NCBI RefSeq assembly: GCF_014805685.1
Contig: NC_060885.1
Coordinates: forward strand, 25,905,632 to 25,969,631
From: Silurus meridionalis
Taxonomy: Eukaryota > Chordata > Actinopteri > Siluriformes > Siluridae
DNA: 64,000 nt
Direction: 5' to 3'
How positions within the stretch are numbered: position 1 is the first letter of the stretch; every line of letters begins with the position of its first letter. The position numbers and the translations under genes are program-made. Positions 35,691-64,000 of the stretch are shown piece by piece. Under the pieces are notes generated by a model that worked only from the letters and a program-made list of their open reading frames with translations, was not told the DNA's origin and ran no database searches.

Positions 35691-35820
35691 TAATTCAGGT
35701 CGGATACCACTAAAGGCCTTGGTGTGAAATGCATACTTTCAGGAGCACCTTTAATTATATTTAAATACTTTTATTCTTTTAATGCGCCTTGTTTCTTGTG
35801 ACTTTTATTTTGAAAGATTT

Positions 35821-36313
35821 GTTTTCGTTTTTCCGGGCCATTACTTCCGGAGCGCTCGTACGTGCGTTTCTCTGTACACGCTGCTGTATTTCGCTCTGCT
35901 AGAGTTCCGCGTTGATGTTCACCTTCTCACCCGTGTAGTAACTGCTACAGTCTGTTAGACACGGTACACACTCCACTGCGTGCAGTAACGCGTACAGGTT
36001 AGACACGGTACACACTCCATTGCGTGCAGTAACATGTACAGGTTAGACACGGTACACACCACACTGGGATGCGAACATAATGGGTTTCTTTGTATATATA
36101 AACGCGCGTTAAGACTAAACTGTAAATTATTCTGTACTGCACGAGCTGTTAATTTATCATAATGAACCCTGACATTAATGACGTCTGTCTGTTTTTTATC
36201 ACCTGCTACGCACAGTTCCAGCTTACAGTTACACACCAGCTTCAATAACAAATTAACGGCTGTGTGCCATCTGACACACACTTTCATTTGCAACCTTCTC
36301 TCTCCCAAGAGAA
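35821..36313 (+). promoter_or_regulatory. tsnax: Putative tsnax promoter and 5' UTR
   Basis: Between a LINE fragment and the tsnax start codon lies a locally CpG-richer stretch. It contains GCCATTACTTCCGGAGCGC at about 35837-35855, which holds an ETS-type site (ACTTCCGG, 35843-35850) beside a GCCAT core. A TATA-like TATATATAAA occurs at 36093-36102, about 210 bp before the ATG. A 44-bp tandem repeat lies between them. The transcription start cannot be set from sequence alone. Confidence 0.5.
35954..36062. repeat. 44-bp tandem repeat in the tsnax promoter region
   Basis: The unit GTTAGACACGGTACACACTC begins at 35954, 35998 and 36042, an exact 44-bp spacing. There are two full units with a few substitutions (CGCGTACAG against CATGTACAG) and a partial third. 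Confidence 0.9.
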
Positions 36314-39300
36314 ATGAGTAAAAGAGAAGGTAGGCTTTACATTTTTCTATCACCTATTGACTAACTTGAATATTAAATCTGTAGATGTTATAATAAACTG
36401 ATCTGTAGATGTTATAATAAACTGATCTGTAGATGTTATAATAAACTGATTGATCTGTGGATGTTATAATAAACTGATCTGTAGATGTTATAATAAACTG
36501 ATTGATCTGTGGATGTTATAATAAACTGATTGATCTGTGGATGTTATAATAAACTGATTGATCTGTGGATGTTATAATAAACTGATTGATCTGTGGATGT
36601 TATAATAAACTGATTGGGCTTTGTTTCAGGTGACGGATGCACCCGGAAAAGGAAGACAGAGGAATGTGTGAACAGATCCTCTTTTGTCATTGAGGCTTTC
36701 AGAGGTAATACTTGAATAACCATGTCTAACTGTGAGATCATGGTTTCTGTCAGTTCTTGGATTTAAAGATTAAGTGTCACCAGCACCAACAGTTTCAAGA
36801 CATGAACAGAATCTCCTGTATAAGAAGTGAAATCAGTCTTGCTAAAAACAATTCTAAATCTAAAATAAATTTAACTCTAAATTTCAAACCATTGGGTTCT
36901 GAAATGTTTGTTTAAAATCACATTATCATTTGACTTTGAGCAAGATGAGTAAAAAAAATGAGCTGCGTTTCTGATTGTAAATGATTTCAGATAAATAAAA
37001 TTGTGGTGTTTGTTGATTTTTTTTTTTGACCTCAGTGTTTCAACAAGAACTTGACACCAAGCATGACAAATATGAGCGTCTGGTGAAACTGAGTCGAGAC
37101 ATCACTATTGAGAGCAAGAGGACGATATTCCTTCTGCACAGAGTGACAAGGTAAAAGCTGGCCATGTCTGGTATCTATATATACAGCTACACAATCTTTC
37201 TTTCTTTCTTTTTTCTGTCTTTCTGTCTTTCTTTCTTTCAGTTAAGCTTTCAAACCTGTTAATCTACCACAGTTTTTATATCAATAGCACTGTCTCAGGA
37301 CCAAGGAGCCACCAGAACATCCTTACAAACACACAGAAATGCCTCACACCACACTACTAATCACTGTTAACTTGAGCAGTGTTCTTAAAACACTCACACA
37401 CTCCTTTAGGTCATTAATATATTATTTATGGGAGGGTCACGTAAACATTTAGCACTCAGGGCCTCCTACTTCACAGATACCTCTGAAATATTAGATTAGA
37501 TATAAGACCTAGTGCAGTGTCTTCAGCCTTCACAAGATCATATATCACATAGTTAGAAAACACCTACAAATCACCTAGAGGTTTGATACTAAAGAGACAA
37601 ATTCTTTTAAAGGTCCCTTAGTAGGCATAGGATTAAAGGTAACCGAATAAAGTTTGCCTTAGGCATTGTATAAGCTTCCTTATGTGGATCCATGTACACT
37701 TCACCATTTCTATACCAGGTACAATAAACCATACAGTTTACAGGTCTACATTAATTAGGGACATCTAAAGGGGTATGTGACCTTTCAGTGAACTAAAATG
37801 TCATTATAGACAGCAACCGATTTTACTGATGCTTAGGTGTTAGATAAGATCTTGCCTTTGATACAGTAGGAAGGAGATAATCTATGAATGTTGTCCACTG
37901 AACCAGACAGGCAGTTTTCTGGAAGTAGTGCTGCTGCACAACCAATAAGTACTTAAAAGGTCCAAGAACAAGACAATGAAATGATTGGTAGCTAGTTTTT
38001 TTTAAGGACCAGACCCCCCTGTCCTCTACATCTGCCTCTTTCAAACCGACTACCTACATGTCTTCCCTCACCACATCCATAAACCTCCTCCTTGGCCTTC
38101 CTATTTTTCTCCTTCCTGGTGGGTTCATCCTTAGCATTCTCCTACCAACATGTCCCTCTTCTGCACATGTCCAAACCATCTCAATCGCACCTCCATCACC
38201 TTGTCTCCAAAACGTCCTACATGCGATGTCCCTCTAATAAACTCATTTCTAATCCTGTCCATCTTCATCACTCCCAACGAAAACCTCAACATCTTCAGCT
38301 CTGCTACCTCCAGCTCCACCTCCTGTCTTTTACTCAATGCCACTGTCTCTAATCCATACAACATTGCAGGTCTCACCACAGTCCTATAAACTTTCCCTTT
38401 CATTCTTGCAGATACTCTTCTATCACAAATCACTCCTGCCACTGTTCTCCACCCACTCCACCCTGCCTGCACTCTTTTCTTCACTTCTCTAACACACACT
38501 CTTACTTTGCACTGTCAACCCACAATCATCCCCATTCACCATCTCAATCCTTGATGCAGTCCAACCTCCACCTTGAACCAGTCGTTCCTACTGCACACTT
38601 CACTGCTGTCACACTGTCCTTATACATACTAAGTTTTTAATTTGGGGAAACATACTTTAAATAGAATTTGTTAAGTTTAATTGGGAGACGAAAATCAAAC
38701 ACTGGTGTCTCAAACATAGTATTCGGCTGTGTATCTCATTCGTGTATCTCATATCCTCTCATGAAGTAGGGAGCTGACTGCATATGCACAATGGTGTTTT
38801 TACATTTTTGCTCAGAATTTCTTGAAGATGGTTTTATTCAGGTTCTATTGACAATAACTGGAAATTTGTGACCCCACCCAACACAGTCAGTGACCTCATT
38901 GTGAAATGATGTCTAAATGTTTGGCTAGGAATGAAAGATTTATAAAATCCCATATGTGAATTTCCTTTTTGGAAATTCTGGCAGTGTCAGAAGTTTTCAA
39001 ACTCTTTCCTGCAGTGTGACTTCTCCAATGGCGAGCATCAAACCAAGACAACAGGGGCGATGAACCTGATGATGCAATTAGCGCGACAACTTCAAACCAG
39101 CTCAGGGAAAATGTTGAAACTTGGAGAGTTATAGGGGGGAAAAAGGAATGTTTGTATTAGGTTTTATTATGAAGGCATGTCATATAGATTGACATGCCAA
39201 ATGAACCAAATGAACACTACAGATTGTATTTATTTGCTGCTAGCTACCGTTAGCGAGAGAACACAGTTCTGAAAGTGTCACGGATTGTGAAACTTTGTCT

Positions 39301-41921
39301 GTTTCTGACTGTCGTACAGTCTGACATTATGATAACTGAGATCCTACAGTGTGACATGGGGATCATGTTCTATAAAAATTGCACAGTGTGCACCTGGGAT
39401 TAGATTTGTCAAGCCAATTTAATTACTGTAAAGTAGCTTTTAGAAACAAGGGATATCACAACGTTCTGCTCAATGAGGACAATTTCAGTTAGAATTGGCA
39501 AGTTTTAATTCATGTTTAATTGAAAAGTTTCAACACAGCACATCTTATTACTGAAAAATGAGTACATAACTCCACAAAACAAAAAATGTTACTTTAAAAT
39601 ATTCATTAAAATGTAAAGACTGAAGATAAACTGCAGACAAATTCATACCAGCTATTAATAAAAAAAGAACTGTTTTGGTTACAATGTGTGTGAAGTAATT
39701 ATAATGCTGATCAAAATGCAAATTGTAATTAAAAAAAGGCTAAGCTAAGCAGCTTTTTGTTTTGATAAATTCATAGATGATTTGATTTAAACAATGTTGG
39801 CTTCAAGAATGTTCACCATATTAAAAAACTATCATTACATTTCTGTCCTTGACGATGAATAGTTCATGTTTTGTCATGCATTTTAATGTTTTCTATACTA
39901 AGTCGTTTAAGAAGCTGGAACTGCAATTTTATATAGTTTACTTCATTTTTAATGTGAACATAGTGTAATAAAATCAAATACTTGTTGTCTAATTAACAAT
40001 TTATTTGAAGAATTTTTGCTTGTAACTGATCCACAGTGCACCCAATGTCGAGGAGGTTTTAAATGAGGCAGAAGTGAGACTGAATGCTGTGAGGCAGAAG
40101 ATTAGTCACATAGCAGAGGAGCTTGGAGAAGATGATCTCTATCAGTTTCACAAAGCATTCATGTCAGGTTAGTTTTCATATCATGGAATCAAAAGAAAGA
40201 TTAATTATGTGGTAGAAAGCAGAGTTCATCAGACCATTCAAGGCCTTTTAAAAGTATAATGTTACAAACTGCAGACAAATTTATACTTGATAATAACAAA
40301 AAATAACAAAGATTTGGTAAAAATGTGTGAAATAATTGTCATGCTGATTAAAATATAAATTGTAGGAAAAAAATGTAAGCATCTCTTTGTTTTGATAAAT
40401 TCATAGATGATTTTATTAAAACAATGTAGGCTTTCAAGAATGTTCACTATATTAAAAAAAAATCATTACATTTTCTGTCCTTGAGGATTAATAATTCATA
40501 TCACAGATATAAGTCTCCATTATTGTTTGTTTCATAAAGGTAATTTTAAGCTTTGTTGCTTCGAGGTTCTTATTAATATTATCTTATTATTGAATTAATA
40601 ATTATTATATTTTATAATAATATTTTATGATTATTATATAATTATTATTGATATAATAATAATAATTATTATTAATAAGAACAATAAGATATTGTTCTTA
40701 TCTTAATATTGAATTAATCCCACACCACTGGGATTAATTCAATATTTTTGGTTCAAGATTTGAAATTAATTTGGTGGGCTGAACCTTTGTTTCAGATCGC
40801 AGGCTGTTAGTTTCATGCACCTGGCCTAGTTTATAGTCAAAGATTATGATATATTTTCATTGTATCATGTAAGCCATTAAGTAAAATGAGGACTTCTTTT
40901 TCCTCTGTAAGGTATTCAGGAGTATGTAGAGGCAGTGTCCTTCCATCATTTCATTAAACATCGAACCCTGATCAGTCTGGAGGAGATAAATGCCCGTCTT
41001 GTGTTCATGAGAGATGAGAAGACAGAAGCGAAGGTATTTGAATATTTAAAAGCCAGGAATGTACAGAAAACTGTTTTAATGCTGACAGTGATCCACATAA
41101 ACACTTGCGTAGACGTTTACATCTGTTACCATTGAATGGTGTTCTGTCTGTATTAGTATTACAGTTTTTTGTCTTGTTTTCTGTGGAGTGAAACAAGCGT
41201 CAGCAGAACCCAAATTTGTAAATGCTTTAAAGAAAAAATTATTTCATGTCAGATAATTTAATACAATGCTTCTGAAGTGATTTAGGTTAAAAATATTTGG
41301 GTATTAGTGATGTTTAAAAAAAATCTATAAAACAATGATATTGAGAAAATAAGGATTGGAGTAAATTGGATTGAATTGCATATAATGCAATCAAGTCCAA
41401 TGTAATTTAATCCTTAGTTCCATTTCAGCAACCAAAGAGCTTCTTAAAGCAAAGAACTGAAATTGTATTAAATGGCTGAGTCAGTCACCTGACCTCAACC
41501 CAACTGAGCATGTCTTTTACACAGAGAAGACCGCAATAAAGGCTTAAAGGACAGGATAAGTTTGACGCGAACAAACATTGATGTTGGCCTGATAAAGCTG
41601 GTATATGTTTGAACATCAATTAAAGTTAAAAGAAAGGCAGTTACTGGTTAAAAAAAATTAAAATAAATATATACTACCTCTTGAAGCTCATCAAGAGAAT
41701 GCCAAGAGTGTGCAAAGCAGTAATCAAAGCAAAAGGTGGCTACTTTAAAGAACCTAGAATATGACATTTTTCAGTTGTTTTACACTTTTTTGTTATGTAT
41801 ATAATTCCACATGTGTTAATTCATAGTTTTGATGCCTTCAGTGTGAATCTACAATTTTCATAGTCATGAAAATAAAGAAAACTCTTTGAATGAGAAGGTG
41901 TGTCCAAACTTTTGGTCTGTA

Positions 41922-42005
<84 letters not shown>

Positions 42006-42993
42006 AAATGTAGAGAGAGATAGAGATAGATAATAAGAGTGACACAAGTCAAAATTCCAGATAGATTGATAGAGATATGATTAGTGTACTCCTTATGCAA
42101 GGTGATCAGTTAAAAAAAAATCTACCATAACCAATTTAAACAGCCTGAAGTGCTATGCAGAGTTCGGTGAATGTAGTTTGAAAGGTTTAGTAGTTATACC
42201 TCCAGAATTTAAAATGAAAGTCAATGGTAATTTTGGCCATTTTGAAGGTCCAAAGCAAGAAAGCCAGAACAGCTCTGTGGCAGGTTTAGTGCATGTAGTT
42301 TCGTAATTTAAGTGGAGTAGTGTTTAAAAATTGGGGCCTTTGAGTAATAATAATAAGCTTAAATATCAGAATAGTAGCAGAAATGTGTTCAACATTTAAT
42401 TACCAGTGTCATTTGGTCCCTTCTGATAACCTCATGTGTTACTAAAAGAGCATATGGAGATTGCCATCACATTATGCTTTTTTTTTTATTTAATTGTCCT
42501 GCTAACAATGATTTCATTCTGTAATTTTCCTCTCGTATTACTTGCATGTTACTGTATCATATTGGTGGTTTTACATTCTCTTCGTTGTGTAATTGCTCAT
42601 TATGTGACCTGCCCTTTGGTTCAGGTTTGTGGCAGGAGCTTGTGGCCAGGAGCCTGCGTGTTAACATTCCAAGTTACACCGACCGACTACCTTCTGGGTG
42701 TGGCTGATCTGACTGGTGAGCTGATGCGCATGTGCATCAGCAGTGTGGGAAATGGTGATGTGGACACACCGTTTGAGCTCAGTAACTTCCTGCGTCAGAT
42801 CCATGATGGTTTTTCATATATCGGTAACGTAGGTCCTTATGAGGTTTCTAAAAAGTTACATACTCTCCGGCAGAGCCTTGGAAAGGTGGAGGATGCCTGC
42901 TATACACTCAGAGTGCGCGGTTCAGAGATTCCCAAACACATGCTAGCTGATGTCTTTTCAAACAGGGTACCTGTGTTGGAGGAAGATGACTAA
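36314..42993 (+). CDS. tsnax: Translin-associated factor X (TRAX)
   Basis: TRAX pairs with translin to form C3PO, an endoribonuclease that clears siRNA passenger strands and processes tRNA fragments. Six exons join in frame with GT-AG junctions: 36314-36329, 36630-36704, 37036-37150, 40037-40167, 40912-41033 and 42625-42993, predicting 275 residues (human about 290). Landmarks in order: MSKRE; CTRKRK basic patch; [50 protein letters not shown] with the glutamates of the acidic cluster; [20 protein letters not shown] with D and E kept; [31 protein letters not shown]. The proposed catalytic acidic residues are therefore retained. The exon 5/6 junction (EKTEAK to [13 protein letters not shown]) differs from mammals and is the least certain; the acceptor TTCAG before 42625 is the one that keeps frame. 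Introns hold a minisatellite, an RTE fragment, a hairpin and Tc1 relics. Confidence 0.95.
36377..36614. repeat. 24/28-bp minisatellite in tsnax intron 1
   Basis: Nine copies of GATGTTATAATAAACTGAT, joined by CTGTA or TGATCTGTG linkers, so units alternate between 24 and 28 bp. The array occupies most of the 300-bp first intron and ends just before the exon 2 acceptor. Confidence 0.95.
38050..38640 (-). mobile_element. RTE-like LINE fragment in tsnax intron 3
   Basis: The minus strand at 38131-38499 is open and reads [60 protein letters not shown] and [15 protein letters not shown]. This is the C-terminal part of an RTE-type LINE reverse transcriptase. The 5' part is absent and the flanks continue in degraded form. 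Confidence 0.85.
40705..40746. repeat. 17-bp perfect hairpin in tsnax intron 4
   Basis: AATATTGAATTAATCCC at 40705-40721, loop ACACCACT, and the exact reverse complement at 40730-40746. The preceding 130 bp is itself an imperfect AT-rich palindrome (TTCTTATTAATA against TATTAATAAGAA), so the whole may be a small MITE. Confidence 0.85.
41440..41935 (+). mobile_element. Two Tc1-like relics in tsnax intron 5
   Basis: Near 41470 the + strand recalls the Tc1 C-terminal catalytic motif ([11 protein letters not shown], across one mutation). From about 41660 a second relic reads [20 protein letters not shown] and ends with the terminal sequence GTGTCCAAACTTTTGGTCTG at about 41920. Neither has an intact domain. 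Confidence 0.7.
41923..42001. repeat. (TG)n(TA)n compound microsatellite
   Basis: A short TG run followed by about 32 TA units, directly after the Tc1 relic end. Confidence 0.95.
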
Positions 42994-43175
42994 AGTTCCT
43001 GCTTCTCTTGTATCTAAAATATGCATGTTGTGTATGGTTGAACAGGTTGTTATTTGTTCTATATAATTATAAATGTTTGCCTCTGTAATTGATTTTAGAG
43101 GTACTTTAATTGTAGCATGATTTCATTTCATCTATAAAACCTGCTTTTTTAGCATGTCAGAACACATGAAATTCA

Positions 43176-43181
43176 AATAAA
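43176..43181 (+). terminator. tsnax: Poly(A) signal for tsnax
   Basis: AATAAA about 180 bp after the stop codon, followed by a GTTTTTGATTGG stretch that could be the downstream element. Confidence 0.7.
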
Positions 43182-43254
43182 GCTTGTTTTTGATTGGAAC
43201 AGATGTCTGAGCTAATATATAATACTTACTGTATTATACGGTTGTGTTATTTAT

Positions 43255-43258
<4 letters not shown>

Positions 43259-43308
<50 letters not shown>
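43259..43308. repeat. (AT)n tract
   Basis: About 25 AT units followed by CA-rich sequence, just after the tsnax poly(A) signal. Confidence 0.95.
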
Positions 43309-43316
<8 letters not shown>

Positions 43317-45454
43317 TACATATACACACACACACACTACACAGTGAGTATTCACAATAGCAAAGCAAACTTCAGAGCGGGACAGAGCAAACTCAGAGTC
43401 AGAACGGGCGTAGTCAATAACAGATAAGCACAAAACACGGAACAGAATCACTATAATGATCAAAATGAACGTCGGTTAAAGCGAACTCCTGATTCCTGCT
43501 TCCGATCTGACTTTATAGGTCGTCATTTACGGGTGGTGGGCGGTGCTTCAGTTAACTGGAGTGTAGAGAAGGCCTGTACACAAACCACACAAATACAATA
43601 CAACTCGCGGGTTGTAACACAACTCATGGGTCATAAAAATGAATGAATGAAAGAATGAAATGAAGAATTCAAGTTAATCATTTGCACAGTATATGAAGAT
43701 TGGTTAATGTCAGCATCATCATTTGGCCATTTTAATAATTCAGTGTAGGAAAATCCCAGCACATTAAAAACATTTGTAACAGGTAACATTCATATGATTA
43801 GCAAAGTCTTAAAGTGGTCTAGTATTAAACATTTAAAGGATTATTTACAAATGCCTGGAAGAGGTTCCCTATCCAATTTATTTATCATATATTTTTATGT
43901 GAGATCTGTCTGCATGCTGGTCACAGCTGTAAAACTAGGCACATATGTATAAAAATAGAACACTAACAGCCTCGTCATACGTGATTTTTTTTTCTCCACA
44001 TTGAGCATTCCAAGCACTCGCCGTCCTTCCGCACCCAAGCAGTTGTGTAGCAGCGCGTTTTTTACTGGCTGTGCTCACTTTAGTGAGACCGGATGAGATC
44101 ATTTTCAAAAGACTGCAGCCAGTGGGGTCATGGTATGGGCGGCTCGCCTGGGTGCGTGAGGAAAGGTGACGGCGGGGGTTATGAGCAATCAGCAATCCTC
44201 GTCTGCAGAATGCTGCGTACACAAAATACTTAGAAGGAGAAGGTTTCTTTTAGCAGTTAGTGCTCTGTTTACTTGCTTCACCAAAAAAAATCAACAACCT
44301 CGCATTACATAGCACAGCCTTTATATAAAAAAACTTAACTAGTCGAACACTTCCCACTAGGCATGTATGTGATCACAGAACAATCCACCCTACCAAACAC
44401 TACAGAGGGCCAGCTGAAAAATGTGAAAGTTTCAGAAATGTGAACAGATGTGGAAAGTTTGCAGTGTATATGAAGCAGATTTAAATTCACATAGTTGTTT
44501 GAAGAACCACTGATCTGCTCAACTTTAATTTCTATTTGATTTTAGTTACATCTAAAACATGGCTGCTTTCAGCCATTTGGCTGCCAACAATAAATCACAC
44601 AATTTCAGATATTCCACACTTCATCTGTTACATTTATTGTTCTATATATCTTGGCAAGCGCTGGCTACTGGGCACGTTATTTGCATGAATTGTTTAGCCT
44701 TGCAGATTGTGGAAATATTTGAATTACTATGCAATATTTAAATGTATATTAAATTACTATACAATATTAATTTAATTCTAATATATAACTGCTATTGGTC
44801 AAGGAAACAAACAGAAAAATCAACAAAGGCAGTAATAGACAGAAATACATTTTAATTGGTATAAATGGTACAAACATTAAAAAAAAAACAAATAAAAACA
44901 AAACAAAACAGATGACTCCACCATGGCTACTTGTGAAATCATATTTTCCAACTAAACAGGTTCAGAGTTCATTTGCTGCCCCTATATAATTCTGATGTCA
45001 GTTAAAATGAGGGAAAAAAATGTCAAAGGGCACAATAACTGTAAGCACCAAGAACCAGTCAATTTGGAAATTCAATATCAAACCAGTGCTTTTGAAAATT
45101 CAGTATTAAACCAGTGCTTTTCTAACTTCCTCCATTAATCTTAACTACTCCTGGATACCGCTGAAATAATAATTTGCATAAACTACCAAAATCGTAGTTA
45201 CACACTACATTTACTTTAAAAACCTAAAAAAATGACTTAAAAAAATCAAAACAAACAAACAAACAAAAACCCCACAACCACCACCAAAACACATTTACTA
45301 CAAAAGTAACCTAGCAGCATCCAAATGTTGGAATGGAAAAAAGAATTGTATATTTAACACAGCCCTGATCAGGCATCTACATTTTAGTCTAGCCTTCTCA
45401 GAGCCTCTTCAAATCTTTGTGCAAAAGCAAAAGCCAAAATCCAAAAAAAAAAAG

Positions 45455-45458
<4 letters not shown>

Positions 45459-45528
<70 letters not shown>
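45459..45528. repeat. (AT)n tract
   Basis: About 35 AT units in the tsnax-sipa1l2 intergenic region. Confidence 0.95.
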
Positions 45529-45531
<3 letters not shown>

Positions 45532-46359
45532 AAAATTAGATTAAATAAACATAAATAGCTGTTAAATAGAAGCCACTTCAACTGAGGTACAGATATAATA
45601 CATTTTGGCATTGAGTGTGTTTTACTATCTCACACTGAAATAAAAACTAACTCTATTAAACAATTTGCTGATGTAACAAACAAACACACACGCACACACA
45701 AGGAAATTAGTGAGCCATAGACAAGGCTTGTGCTCAGTCAATAATGAAAAAAAGAGAAATCATTCTGATAAACACTTATTATAAACCTATCCTTTCTACC
45801 CTTTTCAAGCATAAAGCATAAATACTATACAACTGCAACCTTAACAGGAACTGACCACATTTTGCACTAACTCTCCTACTTCTACCACGTCATTGCTAGG
45901 ACATGTCTGTGATTATAAACTACTATGAAAACTATTTTGTTAAAAATGCATATAAAATATGCTCATAAAATATTATGGCACTGCTGGTGCCATAACAGCA
46001 ACATTACCAACAACTTCAGCTTAAAATGCTGGAGATAATCAAAACCAACAAAGCTATTTAGGGATATACAGACAATATGAATGATATGCCAAGCAAAAGT
46101 AGGTTATTATGTGAAATACATTCATTTCCATCTTCATTCACTTACCAAGATTTCATGTTCATTAATCAGACAAATCTCTTTCCAAAGCCTCTTTCATTTC
46201 TCCATTGGGAATCCCAGCAGTCAGTTAGCAACGACTGAAATGATACAGCAGCTGATCTACCCTGCCAAAGGGTCCTTTTAGCTTTTGAAAACAAACTCAC
46301 ACTGGGAAACTAGCTGCACTATTAAAGGGTAACCTATGCACTTAACTTACACATTAGGC

Positions 46360-63789
<17,430 letters not shown>

Positions 63790-64000
63790 CTGGTAAACAC
63801 ATACAAATACATATATTTATTTGCAATAATACATTATTGAATACAAAGTTTGTATTAAATACAATGAACATCTTATTCATTTTTATCACCACATTATCTG
63901 TGTAAAGCTGCTTTGAGACAATGTTCATTGTTAAAAGTGCTATACAAATAAAAATTAACTGAATTTAATTATTGCTGCAGACTAACAATCTGAATTTATT

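Larger units (their letters stand above)
43182..46359. other. tsnax-sipa1l2 convergent intergenic region
   Basis: The region holds two AT tracts, a GC-richer block at about 43960-44200 of unknown origin, and AT-rich unique sequence that must include the sipa1l2 3' UTR. A 95-codon minus-strand frame at 43935-44222 has no recognisable family. No DISC1-like exon was seen. Confidence 0.5.

Noticed and set aside
36377..36614. Regularly spaced repeats resembling a CRISPR array
   Set aside because: The units are contiguous without unique spacers and lie in a vertebrate intron; it is a minisatellite.
38092..38389. Plus-strand frames over the tsnax intron 3
   Set aside because: They are antisense shadows of the RTE-like reverse transcriptase on the minus strand.
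43935..44222. Minus-strand frame considered as a DISC1 exon
   Set aside because: No coiled-coil or DISC1-like sequence is visible and there is no splice context.

Overview
This is a 64 kb piece of a vertebrate nuclear genome, almost certainly a teleost fish. The genes have many exons with GT-AG introns. The interspersed repeats are typical of fish: many Tc1/mariner copies, hAT-like elements with 8-bp target duplications, a DIRS-type retrotransposon, jockey/L2/Rex-like and RTE-like LINE pieces, and more than a dozen long (AT)n tracts. The density of Tc1 and (AT)n would suit a catfish-like or other ostariophysan genome, but that placement is a guess.

Three protein-coding genes are supported. 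(1) A cacul1-like gene (CDK2-associated cullin-domain protein) on + at 22965-29712: seven exons join in frame, but the N-terminal exon was not found and the C-terminus is shorter than in mammals. (2) tsnax (TRAX, partner of translin in the C3PO RNase) on + at 36314-42993: six exons, apparently intact, with promoter-like sequence just upstream. (3) The 3' part of sipa1l2 (SPAR2-type RapGAP) on - at 46360-63789: seven exons of the C-terminal region; the rest lies beyond the right edge. tsnax and sipa1l2 converge tail to tail about 3.2 kb apart. In mammals DISC1 lies between these two loci; no DISC1-like exon was recognised here.

Layout: 0.7-1.2 kb holds a decayed hAT-like copy. 3.3-15.5 kb is a nested stack: an outer hAT-like shell (3316-15485) contains a second hAT-like element with a perfect 8-bp duplication (3967-11611), which contains a DIRS element (about 4160-9149), a perfect 28-bp hairpin and a third hAT-like element with its own perfect duplication (9990-11579). 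A jockey/L2-type LINE fills 11.85-15.3 kb. 15.5-16.3 kb is another hAT derivative, and 16.7-19.5 kb is a candidate element with TGGGCCC-rich inverted ends and one exon-like reading frame. 22.9-31 kb is the cacul1-like gene with a Tc1 in its last intron and Tc1 remnants behind it. 32.3-34.8 kb is an inverted second copy of the 9990-11579 element, with a second copy of the 15.5 kb element inside it. 34.9-35.7 kb is a LINE tail, followed by tsnax. The long sipa1l2 introns hold a hAT-like element, two nearly full-length but catalytically damaged Tc1 copies, LINE scraps, a MITE and (AT)n tracts.

The three genes do not form a functional unit; their neighbourhood is conserved linkage at most. The more unusual signals are the datable nested insertions, the complete DIRS terminal architecture, the perfect hairpin, the unexplained 16.7-19.5 kb element, and two frame lesions in an otherwise well-conserved sipa1l2 exon. 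I see no convincing new molecular system.
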